Shown piece after piece: positions 17,623 to 26,681 of a stretch of 64,000 bases of DNA. The notes under the pieces are model-generated. The model saw nothing but the letters and a program-made list of their open reading frames with translations, did no database searches and was not told the origin of the DNA. Origin of the DNA: Spongiibacter pelagi (lineage in GTDB: Bacteria; Pseudomonadota; Gammaproteobacteria; Pseudomonadales; Spongiibacteraceae); the NCBI RefSeq assembly GCF_014705705.1, contig NZ_JACXLD010000002.1:398831-462830 (forward strand), read 5' to 3'. The first letter of the stretch is position 1. Every line of letters starts with the position of its first letter. Made by a program: the position numbers and the translations under genes.

Positions 17623-20412
17623 TTAAATTTTTAGATTTAAATTGACGTTATCTGCGGGCATGGGGCGGCTCAGATAGTAGCCCTGCAGATATTCCACGCC
17701 GAGGTCAGATAGGATCATCATGGCCTCGCGGTTTTCCACGCCTTCTGCGATCACTTTTTTACCTAGGCTATGGCTCATTTCCACAATGGATTTCACCAGT
17801 TTTTGGTCTTCTTCCCGATCTTGAATAAAGCGCACAAATGATTGATCGATTTTGATGAAGTCGACCGGCAATTCGCGCACATATTCAAAAGACGTAAAGC
17901 CCACGCCAAAATCATCGAACGCAATCTTGGCGCCGATATCTTTAAAGACCTGCAAGAGTTTTTTAGCGGCATTGAGATTTTCAATGGTGTCGGTTTCAAC
18001 AATTTCAAAAATCAGTTTTTCAGGATTAACTTGCGTTTGCTGAATAAGGGATAGCAGGCGATCCTGAAAATCAGATTGCTCCATAGTGGGCGCAGTAAGG
18101 TTAATGCTAATGCCAGTTTTAATGCCTTGTTCCTGCCATGCTCGCAACTGAATCATCGCCATTTCCAGAATCGCGAAGTCAATTTGCGGCAACATGCCGA
18201 ACTCGGCGGCAACCGGTAGAAACTTATTGGGCGGCACATATTGCCCGTGTTCGTCCCGCATTCTGACCAGACATTCACAGTGGCTAACACGCTGTTTGCC
18301 GATGTCGTAAATGGGCTGGAAGAATAGGATAAGCCGGTTATCTTCAAGGGCTTTCAGCAATTCATCCCGTATCTGGTATCGCTGTTTGCGATGATCGCTA
18401 CCCTGATCCTCGTCGTTAATCCGATACAGCTTGCCGCGATTTTTTAATTTCGCCCAACTCATAATTGAGGTGAGGTTGGATAGCCATTCTTCAATCAGAC
18501 CGATGTCCGCTTTGTACTCATCAATCACTCCGGTGAGGTTGCAGCGAATGGTTTCATTATTGTTGGGCAGCTGTAGCTGGGTCAGGCTGCTAAGCAGTTC
18601 ATCTTCAATGTCAGGGTCGTGGATCAAAGCCAAAAACTCGCCGGCACCGGTTCGAGAGATCAGCGTGCCAAGAGGCAAAATATTGGAGAGCTGCTCGGAA
18701 ATAATGCCCAGCAAACGATCGCCTTTTTCAAAGCCGTGGTTGTCATTAAAGGCGGCAAAATCATCGATATCGAGCATTAATAGCTGTAATTTTTGAATAT
18801 GCTGATGGCGCTGAATATAGTCGGCCGCTCTTTCAATAAAGGTGTTTCGGTTCAGCAAGCCCGTTATACGATCATGCTGTCCCAGCCAATTAATACTCTC
18901 TTGGGCTTCCACTCTCTCAGAAATATCCATGCCCACCGAGAGGAACATATCTTGCCCGGAAAACTGAGTTTGGCTGTGTACCCACAGGTGGGTGCGGAAG
19001 GTTTGGTCCACACCGAGCAGCGGGGTTTCGGTCTGCATTTGCTGGGTTTCACCCAAGAGGAGTGGCGTTAGCTCCTTGGCCAGTTTCCAACCGGTGCTGC
19101 TTTGCGGCAGGTAGTTATTAATATTTACGCTGCCATCTAATTCGCCAATACCAGTAAGGCGTTGGCCCAGTGCGTTGATTTTATGAATAAAGCCCTTGGC
19201 ATCGTGAACAATAATGACCAGTGGCGAGTTATTCAGCAGCGTGTCGGTAAATTGATTGGCGGCGGAGAGGTCGCTCACCTTGTTACGCAGGGTGGTGCGA
19301 TTTTTTTCGAGCATGCTGTCGAGGGTTTGCAACGATTGATTGACCAATGACATGGTGTCACGAAGATCATCTACTTCGTCTTGAAACAGGGTTTTGCGTT
19401 TTAGTTCGAACAAGGCTTTGGCCGCCTGTTCATGTTCCCGTTGCGGCAGCAGTTTGAGAATATTGGTTAAGGCTTCCACCCGCTGCAGAGGCGGACGCAA
19501 GACATAAAATAAAATACCTAGGGTGACGATAATCTGTAGCGCGACACCGAATAACAGGTACTTAAAAGTTTGCGCGCTGTGATGATGAAGTTCGCTGGTA
19601 TCGGCGATAAGCACGCCGTGCAAGCCCTGAGCGGTATTTAGCGGGAAAATACTCACTTGGAAATATTGTTCGCCAAGGGGGAGCGCGAGATTCTCGGAGC
19701 TTGCCGCCCAATCTGTCGCGCCTTTATTTGCTTCAACAATTGAGGCGACATAATTGCTTAAGTCAGCATAGTGCTTTTGTAACTGTCGATTCAGAGGGTT
19801 GGTATAAAAGCGGTAGTGTTCGGCCGTGGGTGATGGTTCGCTGAACAAAAGCAGTTCTGCGCCGGTAATGGCTTGAAATTCCCGCAGCAGTTCGCCCATA
19901 TCGCGGTTGATGTTGATTAGCGAGTCGGTATCTGCAACCGGAGAAAATACACTTTGCATGCATTGCTTGTTACAACTTACGTTGCTGACCGGTTGTACAG
20001 TCTCAGCGATACGAGTCGCCGCCCAGCGCAATGTTTGTGTGGCAGGTTCTAAAGTGCTGTTGCTGTATTGGATGCTGTTGTTGATTTTGCCATCAAGCGT
20101 AAGCAGGGCAAAAGAGTCCACATTGCTAAAGATGCGGCTATTGGGTAACAGAGCTTGAGCGACACGCTCAGGCTTTGAGTGCAACATGCGCGCTTTTTTA
20201 TGGAGCTCTTTATCCGAGCGATTGAGCTGAAGATAGAACGCATTTTTTAAATGCATCATGCTTTCGCTAGCTTGAGAGTCATGGCTAGCAAGCGTGCTTC
20301 TATAAATTAAGCCTGCAGCAAGTAAGCTTAATGTGCTGATGCTGAGCAGCAATAATAGGCTCAGCTTGCTAAACAAGCTGATGGAATGGGCGGCGCTCGC
20401 GGTTTTATTCAT
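17623..20412 (-). CDS. PAS-GGDEF-EAL sensory protein, probable c-di-GMP phosphodiesterase
   Basis: 929 residues. Two membrane segments (about 15-38 and 280-305) bracket a periplasmic sensor; then a HAMP-like linker, a PAS domain (about 390-510), a GGDEF domain (about 520-670) and an EAL domain (about 680-925). The cyclase motif is degenerate (GAGEF), so synthesis is unlikely. The EAL domain keeps ECLVR, INLTAP, FEIVETD, FDDFGVGF, IKID and AEGVE, so c-di-GMP hydrolysis is likely. Regulated processes are not evident from neighbours. Confidence 0.88.
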   Translation of the reverse strand: MNKTASAAHSISLFSKLSLLLLLSISTLSLLAAGLIYRSTLASHDSQASESMMHLKNAFYLQLNRSDKELHKKARMLHSKPERVAQALLPNSRIFSNVDSFALLTLDGKINNSIQYSNSTLEPATQTLRWAATRIAETVQPVSNVSCNKQCMQSVFSPVADTDSLININRDMGELLREFQAITGAELLLFSEPSPTAEHYRFYTNPLNRQLQKHYADLSNYVASIVEANKGATDWAASSENLALPLGEQYFQVSIFPLNTAQGLHGVLIADTSELHHHSAQTFKYLLFGVALQIIVTLGILFYVLRPPLQRVEALTNILKLLPQREHEQAAKALFELKRKTLFQDEVDDLRDTMSLVNQSLQTLDSMLEKNRTTLRNKVSDLSAANQFTDTLLNNSPLVIIVHDAKGFIHKINALGQRLTGIGELDGSVNINNYLPQSSTGWKLAKELTPLLLGETQQMQTETPLLGVDQTFRTHLWVHSQTQFSGQDMFLSVGMDISERVEAQESINWLGQHDRITGLLNRNTFIERAADYIQRHQHIQKLQLLMLDIDDFAAFNDNHGFEKGDRLLGIISEQLSNILPLGTLISRTGAGEFLALIHDPDIEDELLSSLTQLQLPNNNETIRCNLTGVIDEYKADIGLIEEWLSNLTSIMSWAKLKNRGKLYRINDEDQGSDHRKQRYQIRDELLKALEDNRLILFFQPIYDIGKQRVSHCECLVRMRDEHGQYVPPNKFLPVAAEFGMLPQIDFAILEMAMIQLRAWQEQGIKTGISINLTAPTMEQSDFQDRLLSLIQQTQVNPEKLIFEIVETDTIENLNAAKKLLQVFKDIGAKIAFDDFGVGFTSFEYVRELPVDFIKIDQSFVRFIQDREEDQKLVKSIVEMSHSLGKKVIAEGVENREAMMILSDLGVEYLQGYYLSRPMPADNVNLNLKI

Positions 20413-20673
20413 TAACCATTTCCATGTGCCCTCGAAAGCTCTGCTTGGTGATTACCATTACTGGATCTTGTTGAGGTAATCAGTTTGAGGCATTTCTTTT
20501 CCTTTGGTCGCTCAGTAATTTGGCGTGAATTTTTATTTGCGATCATAGTTAAAATTAGAGCTGAATTTGCATTCTAACCATCTGCGAGTCACACCGCATT
20601 AGCGAGGGTAAAGATTCTTAGATTCAGATCAATTTAGGGTTAAAAATAGTACAAAAACGGAGTAAAGAAAACG

Positions 20674-21450
20674 ATGGGAAGAGTGGCTGGTAAGGTGTGC
20701 ATTGTAACGGGCGCCGCATCGGGTATGGGAAAAGCAGACGCCGAGCGCCTTGTTGCCGAAGGGGCTTCTGTTGTACTCACGGATTTGAACGAGAAAGATG
20801 GTCAGGCGGTAGCAAATTCGCTGGGCGAAAAAGCGCTGTTTATACGCCACGATGTCACCAGTGAAGAAGATTGGAAAAAAGTGGTTCAGACAACGGTTGA
20901 AACCTTTGGCCGCTTAGATGTCTTGGTGAATAACGCCGGCATGATGGCGCTGGGCAGCGTAGTTGACTGTACGATTGAAGATTATCGCCGGGTCAATGCG
21001 GTAAATAGTGAAGGCGTGTTTTTGGGCTGTAAAACGGCGATTCCAGCAATGGAAGCGGCGGGCAATGGTGGCTCGATTATTAATATGTCGTCGGTTGCGG
21101 CCCTTCACGGTATGTCTTTTGTGGCAGCCTACAGCGCGAGTAAGGGCGCGGTGGCGGCCTTAACCAAGTCGGTGGCCTTGTTCTGTCGCGAGCGCCGCAA
21201 TGGAATTCGCTGTAATAGCATCCACCCCGATGGTGTAAAAACCCCGATGGTGTTCAAAGTGGCCACGGGCGCTGAATCTGCAACCCGCGAAGAAATCGAA
21301 TCTTTATCTACTGAAGCTCACCCCATGTGTGAACCGGAAGATATTGCGGCGCTGGTATTGTATTTGGCCTCGGATGAATCTTCCTTCGTTAATGCAGCGG
21401 AAATGCTGATCGATAATGCATCAACCGCAACCCCCCCAATCGGTGTGTGA
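20674..21450 (+). CDS. Short-chain dehydrogenase/reductase
   Basis: 258 residues, classical SDR. Cofactor loop TGAASGMGK (about 12-20) with Asp after strand 2 (VVLTDLNE), suggesting NAD(H); NNAGMMALG; catalytic Ser in NMSSVAAL and YSASK; and the loop IRCNSIHPDGVKTPM. Similar enzymes oxidise hydroxysteroids, cyclopentanol and other secondary alcohols. It overlaps the EthD-like gene by four bases and lies beside the MerR/TonB receptor cluster, which points to catabolism of a hydrophobic alcohol or ketone. Exact substrate unknown. Confidence 0.88.
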   Translation: MGRVAGKVCIVTGAASGMGKADAERLVAEGASVVLTDLNEKDGQAVANSLGEKALFIRHDVTSEEDWKKVVQTTVETFGRLDVLVNNAGMMALGSVVDCTIEDYRRVNAVNSEGVFLGCKTAIPAMEAAGNGGSIINMSSVAALHGMSFVAAYSASKGAVAALTKSVALFCRERRNGIRCNSIHPDGVKTPMVFKVATGAESATREEIESLSTEAHPMCEPEDIAALVLYLASDESSFVNAAEMLIDNASTATPPIGV

Positions 21451-22223
21451 TCTTCGCTGAAAACGAGCCTGTGTTGTGGGGAAAGTGTTGTGGAGAAATT
21501 GTCGTGCTGAAAGTGCAGCTACTTTGCCGCGGAGATAATCAGGCTCTGGAGCCATTTCTAGAGGCAGCCTTTGCAGAGGAAAGGCTTGGCGAAGTTGAGG
21601 GCATCCTGCGTTGGCAAATCAATATTGCCGATCGGGATGTTGCCGATGCTGCCGGTCGTCGAATTGGCGAAGCCGCTTATTCAGCGCTGCTGAGCTTCTG
21701 GTTAGATTCGTCGCAAACACAGGCTTCACGTTGCTGCTTGCAGCTGCAAGAGCGGCTGCCTGATGGACTGGAGTACGACAGCTATTTGGTTGAAGAAGCC
21801 ATTCCCTTGGAGTCTTCCGAAAATGCGGTTAAAGGTCAGCGGCAGCAGGGTTTTACGCAAGTGGCTTTGCTGCAGTGCCCCGAGCAAATAAGCTATCAAC
21901 AGTGGTACGGTCACTGGAAACAGGTGCATACCTCGGTGGCGATTCAAACTCAGGCAACCACGCGCTATATTCAAAATCGGGTGTTGGCAGTGTTGTCACC
22001 GGCATCTCCCGCGCTTGATGCCATTGTCGAAGAGACGTTTCCTTTGACGGCGATGTCTGATGATGCAGCATTTTATGATGCGGTAGGGCAGTCGGAGCGC
22101 TTGCAAAAACATGTCGAAGAAATGATGACAAGCTGCGCGGCGTTTATTGATTTTGAGCGCTTGGCCGTTTTTCCCAGTAGCGAATATCGATTTACTTCCG
22201 CTACGTCTAAAAGCGAGTCTTAG
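21447..22223 (+). CDS. EthD-like dimeric alpha-beta barrel protein
   Basis: 258 residues from a GTG overlapping the SDR stop (GTGA), or 239 from a GTG at 21504. The C-terminal half carries the EthD-type pattern QWYGHWKQVHTSVAIQTQ followed by TRYIQNRVL and a later FYDAVGQSERLQKHVEEM. The N-terminal half seems a diverged second copy of the same fold. EthD-like proteins serve as small lyases, oxygenases or helpers in catabolic pathways. Translational coupling with the SDR suggests a shared pathway. It converges on the MerR gene with a 4-base overlap of ends. Confidence 0.65.
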   Translation: MIFAENEPVLWGKCCGEIVVLKVQLLCRGDNQALEPFLEAAFAEERLGEVEGILRWQINIADRDVADAAGRRIGEAAYSALLSFWLDSSQTQASRCCLQLQERLPDGLEYDSYLVEEAIPLESSENAVKGQRQQGFTQVALLQCPEQISYQQWYGHWKQVHTSVAIQTQATTRYIQNRVLAVLSPASPALDAIVEETFPLTAMSDDAAFYDAVGQSERLQKHVEEMMTSCAAFIDFERLAVFPSSEYRFTSATSKSES

Positions 22224-23092
22224 CAGAGATCATCCGGCACGCTAGGAACCTCAGTTCTGGGCAGGCGTTTGAGAATTTGCTCGAGTTGGTCGCCTAAGAA
22301 GCGTCCGGCGGCAATATCCATCGCCCGGCCCAGCTCGGCATCCACCACAATTTCGGCCAGCGGACGCAATTGCCAAACCAAATCCGCAATGGCTGGAAAT
22401 TCTTCGCGCGGTGGCAGCGGTTGATTGCCGAAAGGCTTGAGCACGTGTTCGGCAACCAATTTAACGAAGGTGTCGGCAACCCCCTGAATATGACCGCGCA
22501 TATTGGCGGTAATTTCTAAAAGCTCTTCCAGAGGAATACCGGTGGAGCAGAGCTTGGCCGCGACTTCCAGCGTGTTCATGCTCTCCACCCGCATCTTGCT
22601 GCCGCTGGCTTGAAACAGCCCCAGGTCAGAGGCTTTTTTTAACGCTGCGGGGGTGAGTTTGGTGCCAAACATTTTTACCAGTTCCGCCATCGAAACAGTG
22701 ATCGGTTCTTCGCGGCCCCAAGGGGAGTTGATCGCGGTTTCCATCCCCAGAATTTCATTAATCCCTACGCCGTTTTCTACCGCATTTAGCAGTTCACGGA
22801 TGCTACTCAGGGTGTATCCGCGCTCCAGCAAGTTGGCGATAAGACGCAGACGAGATAGGTGTTGGCTGGAATAAATGCCTTTGCGACCGCGCAATGCGGG
22901 GGGAGGGAGCACGCCCCGATCTTGGTAGGCGCGAATATTGCGCACCGAAGTATTGGCAGAGATCGCCAGCTCTTCAACGCTGTATTCCTTATTACCCTCT
23001 TGGCTGCGCGGCGCTTTTTCACTTGCCTGACTTTGAGGCAGGAATTGGGCAACGGATTCTAGGGTTTCTTTGGCAATACTTTCGCGGGTCAT
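22220..23092 (-). CDS. MerR-family transcriptional regulator
   Basis: 290 residues. An N-terminal tail (1-33) precedes a MerR winged helix-turn-helix (about 36-105): YSVEELAISANTSVRNIRAYQDRGVLPPPALRGRKG, then LSRLRLIANLLERGYTLSSIRELL. The C-terminal 170 residues, helical and without Cys metal ligands, may bind an organic ligand. It is divergent from the TonB receptor gene, whose promoter holds an inverted repeat shared with a second promoter nearby; this protein is the obvious candidate to bind both, though an unlinked regulator cannot be excluded. Confidence 0.88.
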   Translation of the reverse strand: MTRESIAKETLESVAQFLPQSQASEKAPRSQEGNKEYSVEELAISANTSVRNIRAYQDRGVLPPPALRGRKGIYSSQHLSRLRLIANLLERGYTLSSIRELLNAVENGVGINEILGMETAINSPWGREEPITVSMAELVKMFGTKLTPAALKKASDLGLFQASGSKMRVESMNTLEVAAKLCSTGIPLEELLEITANMRGHIQGVADTFVKLVAEHVLKPFGNQPLPPREEFPAIADLVWQLRPLAEIVVDAELGRAMDIAAGRFLGDQLEQILKRLPRTEVPSVPDDLC

Positions 23093-23164
23093 AGATTTTA
23101 GGTCAGCGTTTTGGTCAGGTTATGTCGCTAAATTGAGTGCGAACGATTTTTAAACACTTGGATG

Positions 23165-23212
23165 TTGACAATGATTTCATTTGATTTATATTACACAGCA
23201 TAATGTAACATA
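23165..23212 (+). promoter_or_regulatory. TonB receptor promoter with TTACA-N8-TGTAA operator
   Basis: TTGACA (23165-23170), 16-bp spacer, TATATT (23187-23192). Overlapping the -10 is an inverted repeat: TATATTACA (23187-23195), eight bases, TGTAACATA (23204-23212), one mismatch in nine per arm. The right arm and the next bases (AATGTAACATAATA) recur exactly in the promoter at 26.6 kb. Confidence 0.65.
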
Positions 23213-23268
23213 ATAGTCTGTATCATTTCTGAATAGACAATAATAACCATAAAACCCGAGGTTGTCAT

Positions 23269-25746
23269 ATGCGTTTCCCTGTAAAGACAGTCCCTGCCGG
23301 CATGGTGCTGGGGGCAGTGCTCATTAATTCTGCCTATGCGGCAAAGTTGGAAGAGGTGGTTGTAACCGCGCAAATGCGCGAGCAAAGCCTGCAAGACGTC
23401 CCAGTTTCCGTAAGCGCCATCGGTGGCGAGAAAATGATGGAGGCGGGTATTAACCGCATGGAAGATTTACAGGCTTACGTGCCTAATTTAACGGTGACCG
23501 AGAGCGGTATCAGTACTGATATTTATATTCGCGGTATCGGCACCGGTATGAACCAGGGCTTTGAGCAATCCGTTGGCATGTATGTCGACGGTATTTACTA
23601 CGGTCGTGCCCAGTTGGCACGGGCGCCATTCTTGGATTTAGCACGGGTAGAAGTACTGCGTGGTCCGCAGAATATTCTGCAGGGCAAAAACAGTATTGCC
23701 GGGGCGATCAATATCATTACCGCTTCGCCAGATGGCGAAGTTGATGGCATGGCCTCCTTTTTGTATGAGCCGGAAATGGACGAAAAGGTGTTAGACCTGA
23801 TGTATTCCACACCGCTCACCGACACCTTTGGTATTCGCGTTGCCGCTCGCCTGCGTGAGTACGGCGGCTTTATGGAAAACTTGTTCGATGGCAGCACTGG
23901 GCCTGCCTACGATCAAGGTACCTTCCGCGTGAAAACCTATTGGGATGCGACCGATCAAACGTCGATTACCACTAAGCTGGAATTGGGTAGCTTTGATTCG
24001 GTAGGTCGTCAGGCTGAAATTTTTAATGATCAGCCATCAACCTCAGCCAACCCTGTCTTGGCGGGTAGAACCCAAGCCGAAATTCTTGATCGTTCTTACA
24101 TTCCCGGGATTCTTGATCTGGATGTGCACGACTCAGTGCGCAACAACTATCAAGACTTTAAAACCTCTAGCAATGGTAATAGCTCTGAGAATGACACCCG
24201 TAACATAACCATTAATGTCACCCACAATAACGAGGACGGCCACACCTTTACCTCGATTACCGGCTTGATGGCTTACGAATATAACGATCTCTGTGACTGT
24301 GACTCCACCTCGGCGGAGCTGTTTAAGTTTTTAATGCATGAAGACTATAAGCAATTCAGTCAGGAGTTTCGCTGGTTGTCACCATCCGGTGAACGCGTAG
24401 AGTTTATCGGTGGTCTGTACTTCCAGTACAACGATCTGTTGTTTGAAGACAAATTGGTACAAGACTCCAACCAGGTTGTTGACCTGATTAATGCAGCAGA
24501 CCTCTATGAAGGCGGCGGCTGGGGCGATATCGATCCGCTCACCTTGGCGCTCGATCCGCGTGAATTGGCCGGTATTGGTGATGCGGGTAATGCGATTTCA
24601 GATATTGCTGGCCCGCGTAAATTCACCAGTGAAACCAAAATTGCCTCGGCTTTTTTACAGTCTACGATCAATATTCAAGATGCACTGCGCCTGACCTTGG
24701 GTGGCCGTTTGACCTATGAAGAAAAAACCGGTGATCGTCATCTGACCATTACGGATCTGGATGGTAACGAACTGCCTATCGGTGAAGTGGATACTGTGGC
24801 GGCCATTGTCTTCGCGATGGAGCGTCACCACCTGAAGGGCGAGCGCAGCGAAACCCAATTTGCGCCATTGATTAATCTGCAATGGGATTTCTCGCCAGAG
24901 GGCATGATGTACGCGACCGCCAGTCAAGGCTATAAGGCCGGGGGCTACGATGCGCGCTCAAATGCGACCCCTGATCTGGAATTGACGCCACGCAATCCCA
25001 ATGCGGTTGTGGCTAACCAAACTGTACTAGCCGGTACCTTTGAATACGGTGAAGAAAAAGCCACCAGCTATGAATTGGGTATCAAAACCGGCCTGCTGGA
25101 TGGTGCGGCTGAACTGAATATGGCGGTGTTCTATACCATTTATAACGATCTGCAAATCAGCCTGTTTGACGGCACTATTGGCTTCCAAGTGGGTAACGCC
25201 AAAGAAGCGATCAACCAAGGTATTGAGATTGATGGTCGTTGGCAGATTACCGATTATTTCTCGATTGGTGGTGCGCTAGCTTTGCTCGACTTCGAATTCA
25301 CTGATTTCACCAATGGCCAGTGCCGTCAGGATCAAGTGCCCGACGCGCCTAATGGTCGTGACTGTGACTACACCGGCCTGTCGAACCAATACGTTTCAGA
25401 CTGGTCTGGCACCATTATGTCCGGCTTTGTTGCCCCTATTTCTGACACGTTGGCAATTGGTCTTGCGTTGGATTTTGTGTTCACCGACAGCTACAACCCC
25501 TCGTCCAACCTTGATCCCCGTGTGGAACAGGATGGATTTATGAAGGTCAATGGTAAGGCTGGTATCGGTGCGATCGACCATAGCTGGGAGCTTTCTTTGG
25601 TCGGCAAAAACCTGACGGATGAAGTGGTGATGGTGTACGCCGCCGATACGCCGCTGGCAAAAACCTTGTTTGGCACTACCAGCCACACCGGGTTTTATGA
25701 GCCACCACGCTCAGTGGCGCTGCAGTTTGTTTATCGCTTGCAGTAA
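23269..25746 (+). CDS. TonB-dependent outer-membrane receptor
   Basis: 825 residues. Signal peptide ending SAYA (about 24), TonB box EEVVVTA (about 28-34), plug domain with VPVSVSAIGGEKM, YIRGIGTG, VEVLRGPQNILQGKNSIAGAINIIT (plug end about 155), then a 22-strand barrel ending VALQFVYRLQ with a terminal aromatic-rich strand. This style is common for uptake of hydrophobic organic compounds as well as siderophores; no siderophore genes or Fur box are near. A START-domain gene follows directly and is probably co-transcribed. Confidence 0.93.
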   Translation: MRFPVKTVPAGMVLGAVLINSAYAAKLEEVVVTAQMREQSLQDVPVSVSAIGGEKMMEAGINRMEDLQAYVPNLTVTESGISTDIYIRGIGTGMNQGFEQSVGMYVDGIYYGRAQLARAPFLDLARVEVLRGPQNILQGKNSIAGAINIITASPDGEVDGMASFLYEPEMDEKVLDLMYSTPLTDTFGIRVAARLREYGGFMENLFDGSTGPAYDQGTFRVKTYWDATDQTSITTKLELGSFDSVGRQAEIFNDQPSTSANPVLAGRTQAEILDRSYIPGILDLDVHDSVRNNYQDFKTSSNGNSSENDTRNITINVTHNNEDGHTFTSITGLMAYEYNDLCDCDSTSAELFKFLMHEDYKQFSQEFRWLSPSGERVEFIGGLYFQYNDLLFEDKLVQDSNQVVDLINAADLYEGGGWGDIDPLTLALDPRELAGIGDAGNAISDIAGPRKFTSETKIASAFLQSTINIQDALRLTLGGRLTYEEKTGDRHLTITDLDGNELPIGEVDTVAAIVFAMERHHLKGERSETQFAPLINLQWDFSPEGMMYATASQGYKAGGYDARSNATPDLELTPRNPNAVVANQTVLAGTFEYGEEKATSYELGIKTGLLDGAAELNMAVFYTIYNDLQISLFDGTIGFQVGNAKEAINQGIEIDGRWQITDYFSIGGALALLDFEFTDFTNGQCRQDQVPDAPNGRDCDYTGLSNQYVSDWSGTIMSGFVAPISDTLAIGLALDFVFTDSYNPSSNLDPRVEQDGFMKVNGKAGIGAIDHSWELSLVGKNLTDEVVMVYAADTPLAKTLFGTTSHTGFYEPPRSVALQFVYRLQ

Positions 25747-25770
25747 GCCTGAATTCGGAGGAGAGCAGGG

Positions 25771-26469
25771 ATGAAAGCACAACTAAAGCATATCTTAAGT
25801 GCGGGCTTGCTGTTGGTGTTGAGCCTGCCGGTATGGGCGCTTGATGCCGGCTGGGAGCTAGCCAAAGACAGCAAGGGTATTCAGGTTTATCTGCGTGAAG
25901 TGCCCAATTCGCCAGTCAAGGCCTTCCGTGGAGAGGTGGAAATCGACGCTGGCGTGCTGCAAATTCTGGGCGCGCTGGATGATACGCCAGCCTTTACGGA
26001 GTGGATGCACAATTGCGCCAAGTCAGAGCTGATTCACAAATATAGTCTGGTAGATCGCCAGCAGTACATGGTGATCGACTTTCCCTGGCCGACCACAGAC
26101 CGGGATATGATTATTCGCAATAAGATCAGCTATGACCTTGAGCAAGGCTATGCGCGCATTGATCTCTCGGCCTTTGATGAGGCCGAGTTGCCCGCAGAGG
26201 CCAAGGCGAAAATGCCGGGTAAAAGTAAGTTTCGGCGGGTGTCTGAGCTGACGGGTTTTTTCGAATTACAACAGTTGTCGCCTGAAAAAACGCGGGTGGT
26301 TTATCAGCTGCACATGGACCCAGCCGGCTCTGTGCCCTCGGGAATTGTGAATATGATGCTGGTCGACAACCCCTTTAATAGTTTGCAGGGGCTGCGCGAA
26401 AGGGCGCCTTTGGCGAAGTACCAAGACTTTGATCCGCTGAATGTTAAAGCTGAACTATCAGTAAATTAA
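25771..26469 (+). CDS. Secreted START-domain (lipid-binding) protein
   Basis: 232 residues. Signal peptide to about 23 (LSLPVWA), then a single START-like domain: WELAKDSKGIQVYLREVPNS, VLQILGALDDTPAFTEWMHNC, VDRQQYMVIDFPWPTTDRDM, and PSGIVNMMLVDNPFNSLQGLRE at the C-terminus. START domains hold sterols or other lipids in a hydrophobic pocket. GGAGGAG just before ATG is a strong ribosome binding site. Sitting 24 bases after the TonB receptor, it could take cargo across the periplasm; this transfer role is inference. Confidence 0.85.
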   Translation: MKAQLKHILSAGLLLVLSLPVWALDAGWELAKDSKGIQVYLREVPNSPVKAFRGEVEIDAGVLQILGALDDTPAFTEWMHNCAKSELIHKYSLVDRQQYMVIDFPWPTTDRDMIIRNKISYDLEQGYARIDLSAFDEAELPAEAKAKMPGKSKFRRVSELTGFFELQQLSPEKTRVVYQLHMDPAGSVPSGIVNMMLVDNPFNSLQGLRERAPLAKYQDFDPLNVKAELSVN

Positions 26470-26551
26470 AATAATAAAAACAAAGCACTACCGTAGTCTT
26501 CTGCTGCAACACATCAGGTTTATTTGGTTGCAGATCTCAATTTTTACTATG

Positions 26552-26570
26552 TTGGCCTACGGGCCAATTT
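26552..26570 (+). terminator. Weak terminator-like hairpin after the START gene
   Basis: TTGGCC (26552-26557), TACG loop closed by C-G (a stable UNCG-type tetraloop), GGCCAA (26562-26567), then only TTTAATT. The short imperfect T tract makes termination uncertain. Confidence 0.35.
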
Positions 26571-26603
26571 AATTTCGTTGAATAAAATTTAATCTTTTTT
26601 TAT

Positions 26604-26654
26604 TTGACATCGTAACGTGTAACATTAATATTACATTTAACAATGTAACATAAT
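26604..26654 (+). promoter_or_regulatory. Metal-hydrolase promoter with the shared TTACA-N8-TGTAA operator
   Basis: TTGACA (26604-26609), 16-bp spacer, TAATAT (26626-26631). TTACA (26631-26635), eight bases, TGTAA (26644-26648) repeats the operator of the TonB receptor promoter at nearly the same distance from the -35. A third pentamer TGTAA (26618-26622) stands eight bases upstream, so TGTAA-N8-TTACA-N8-TGTAA alternate with a 13-bp period. The downstream arm AATGTAACATAATA is identical at both promoters. Confidence 0.65.
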
Positions 26655-26681
26655 AAAATGTTCCTTTAAGAGGTGTTAGAC

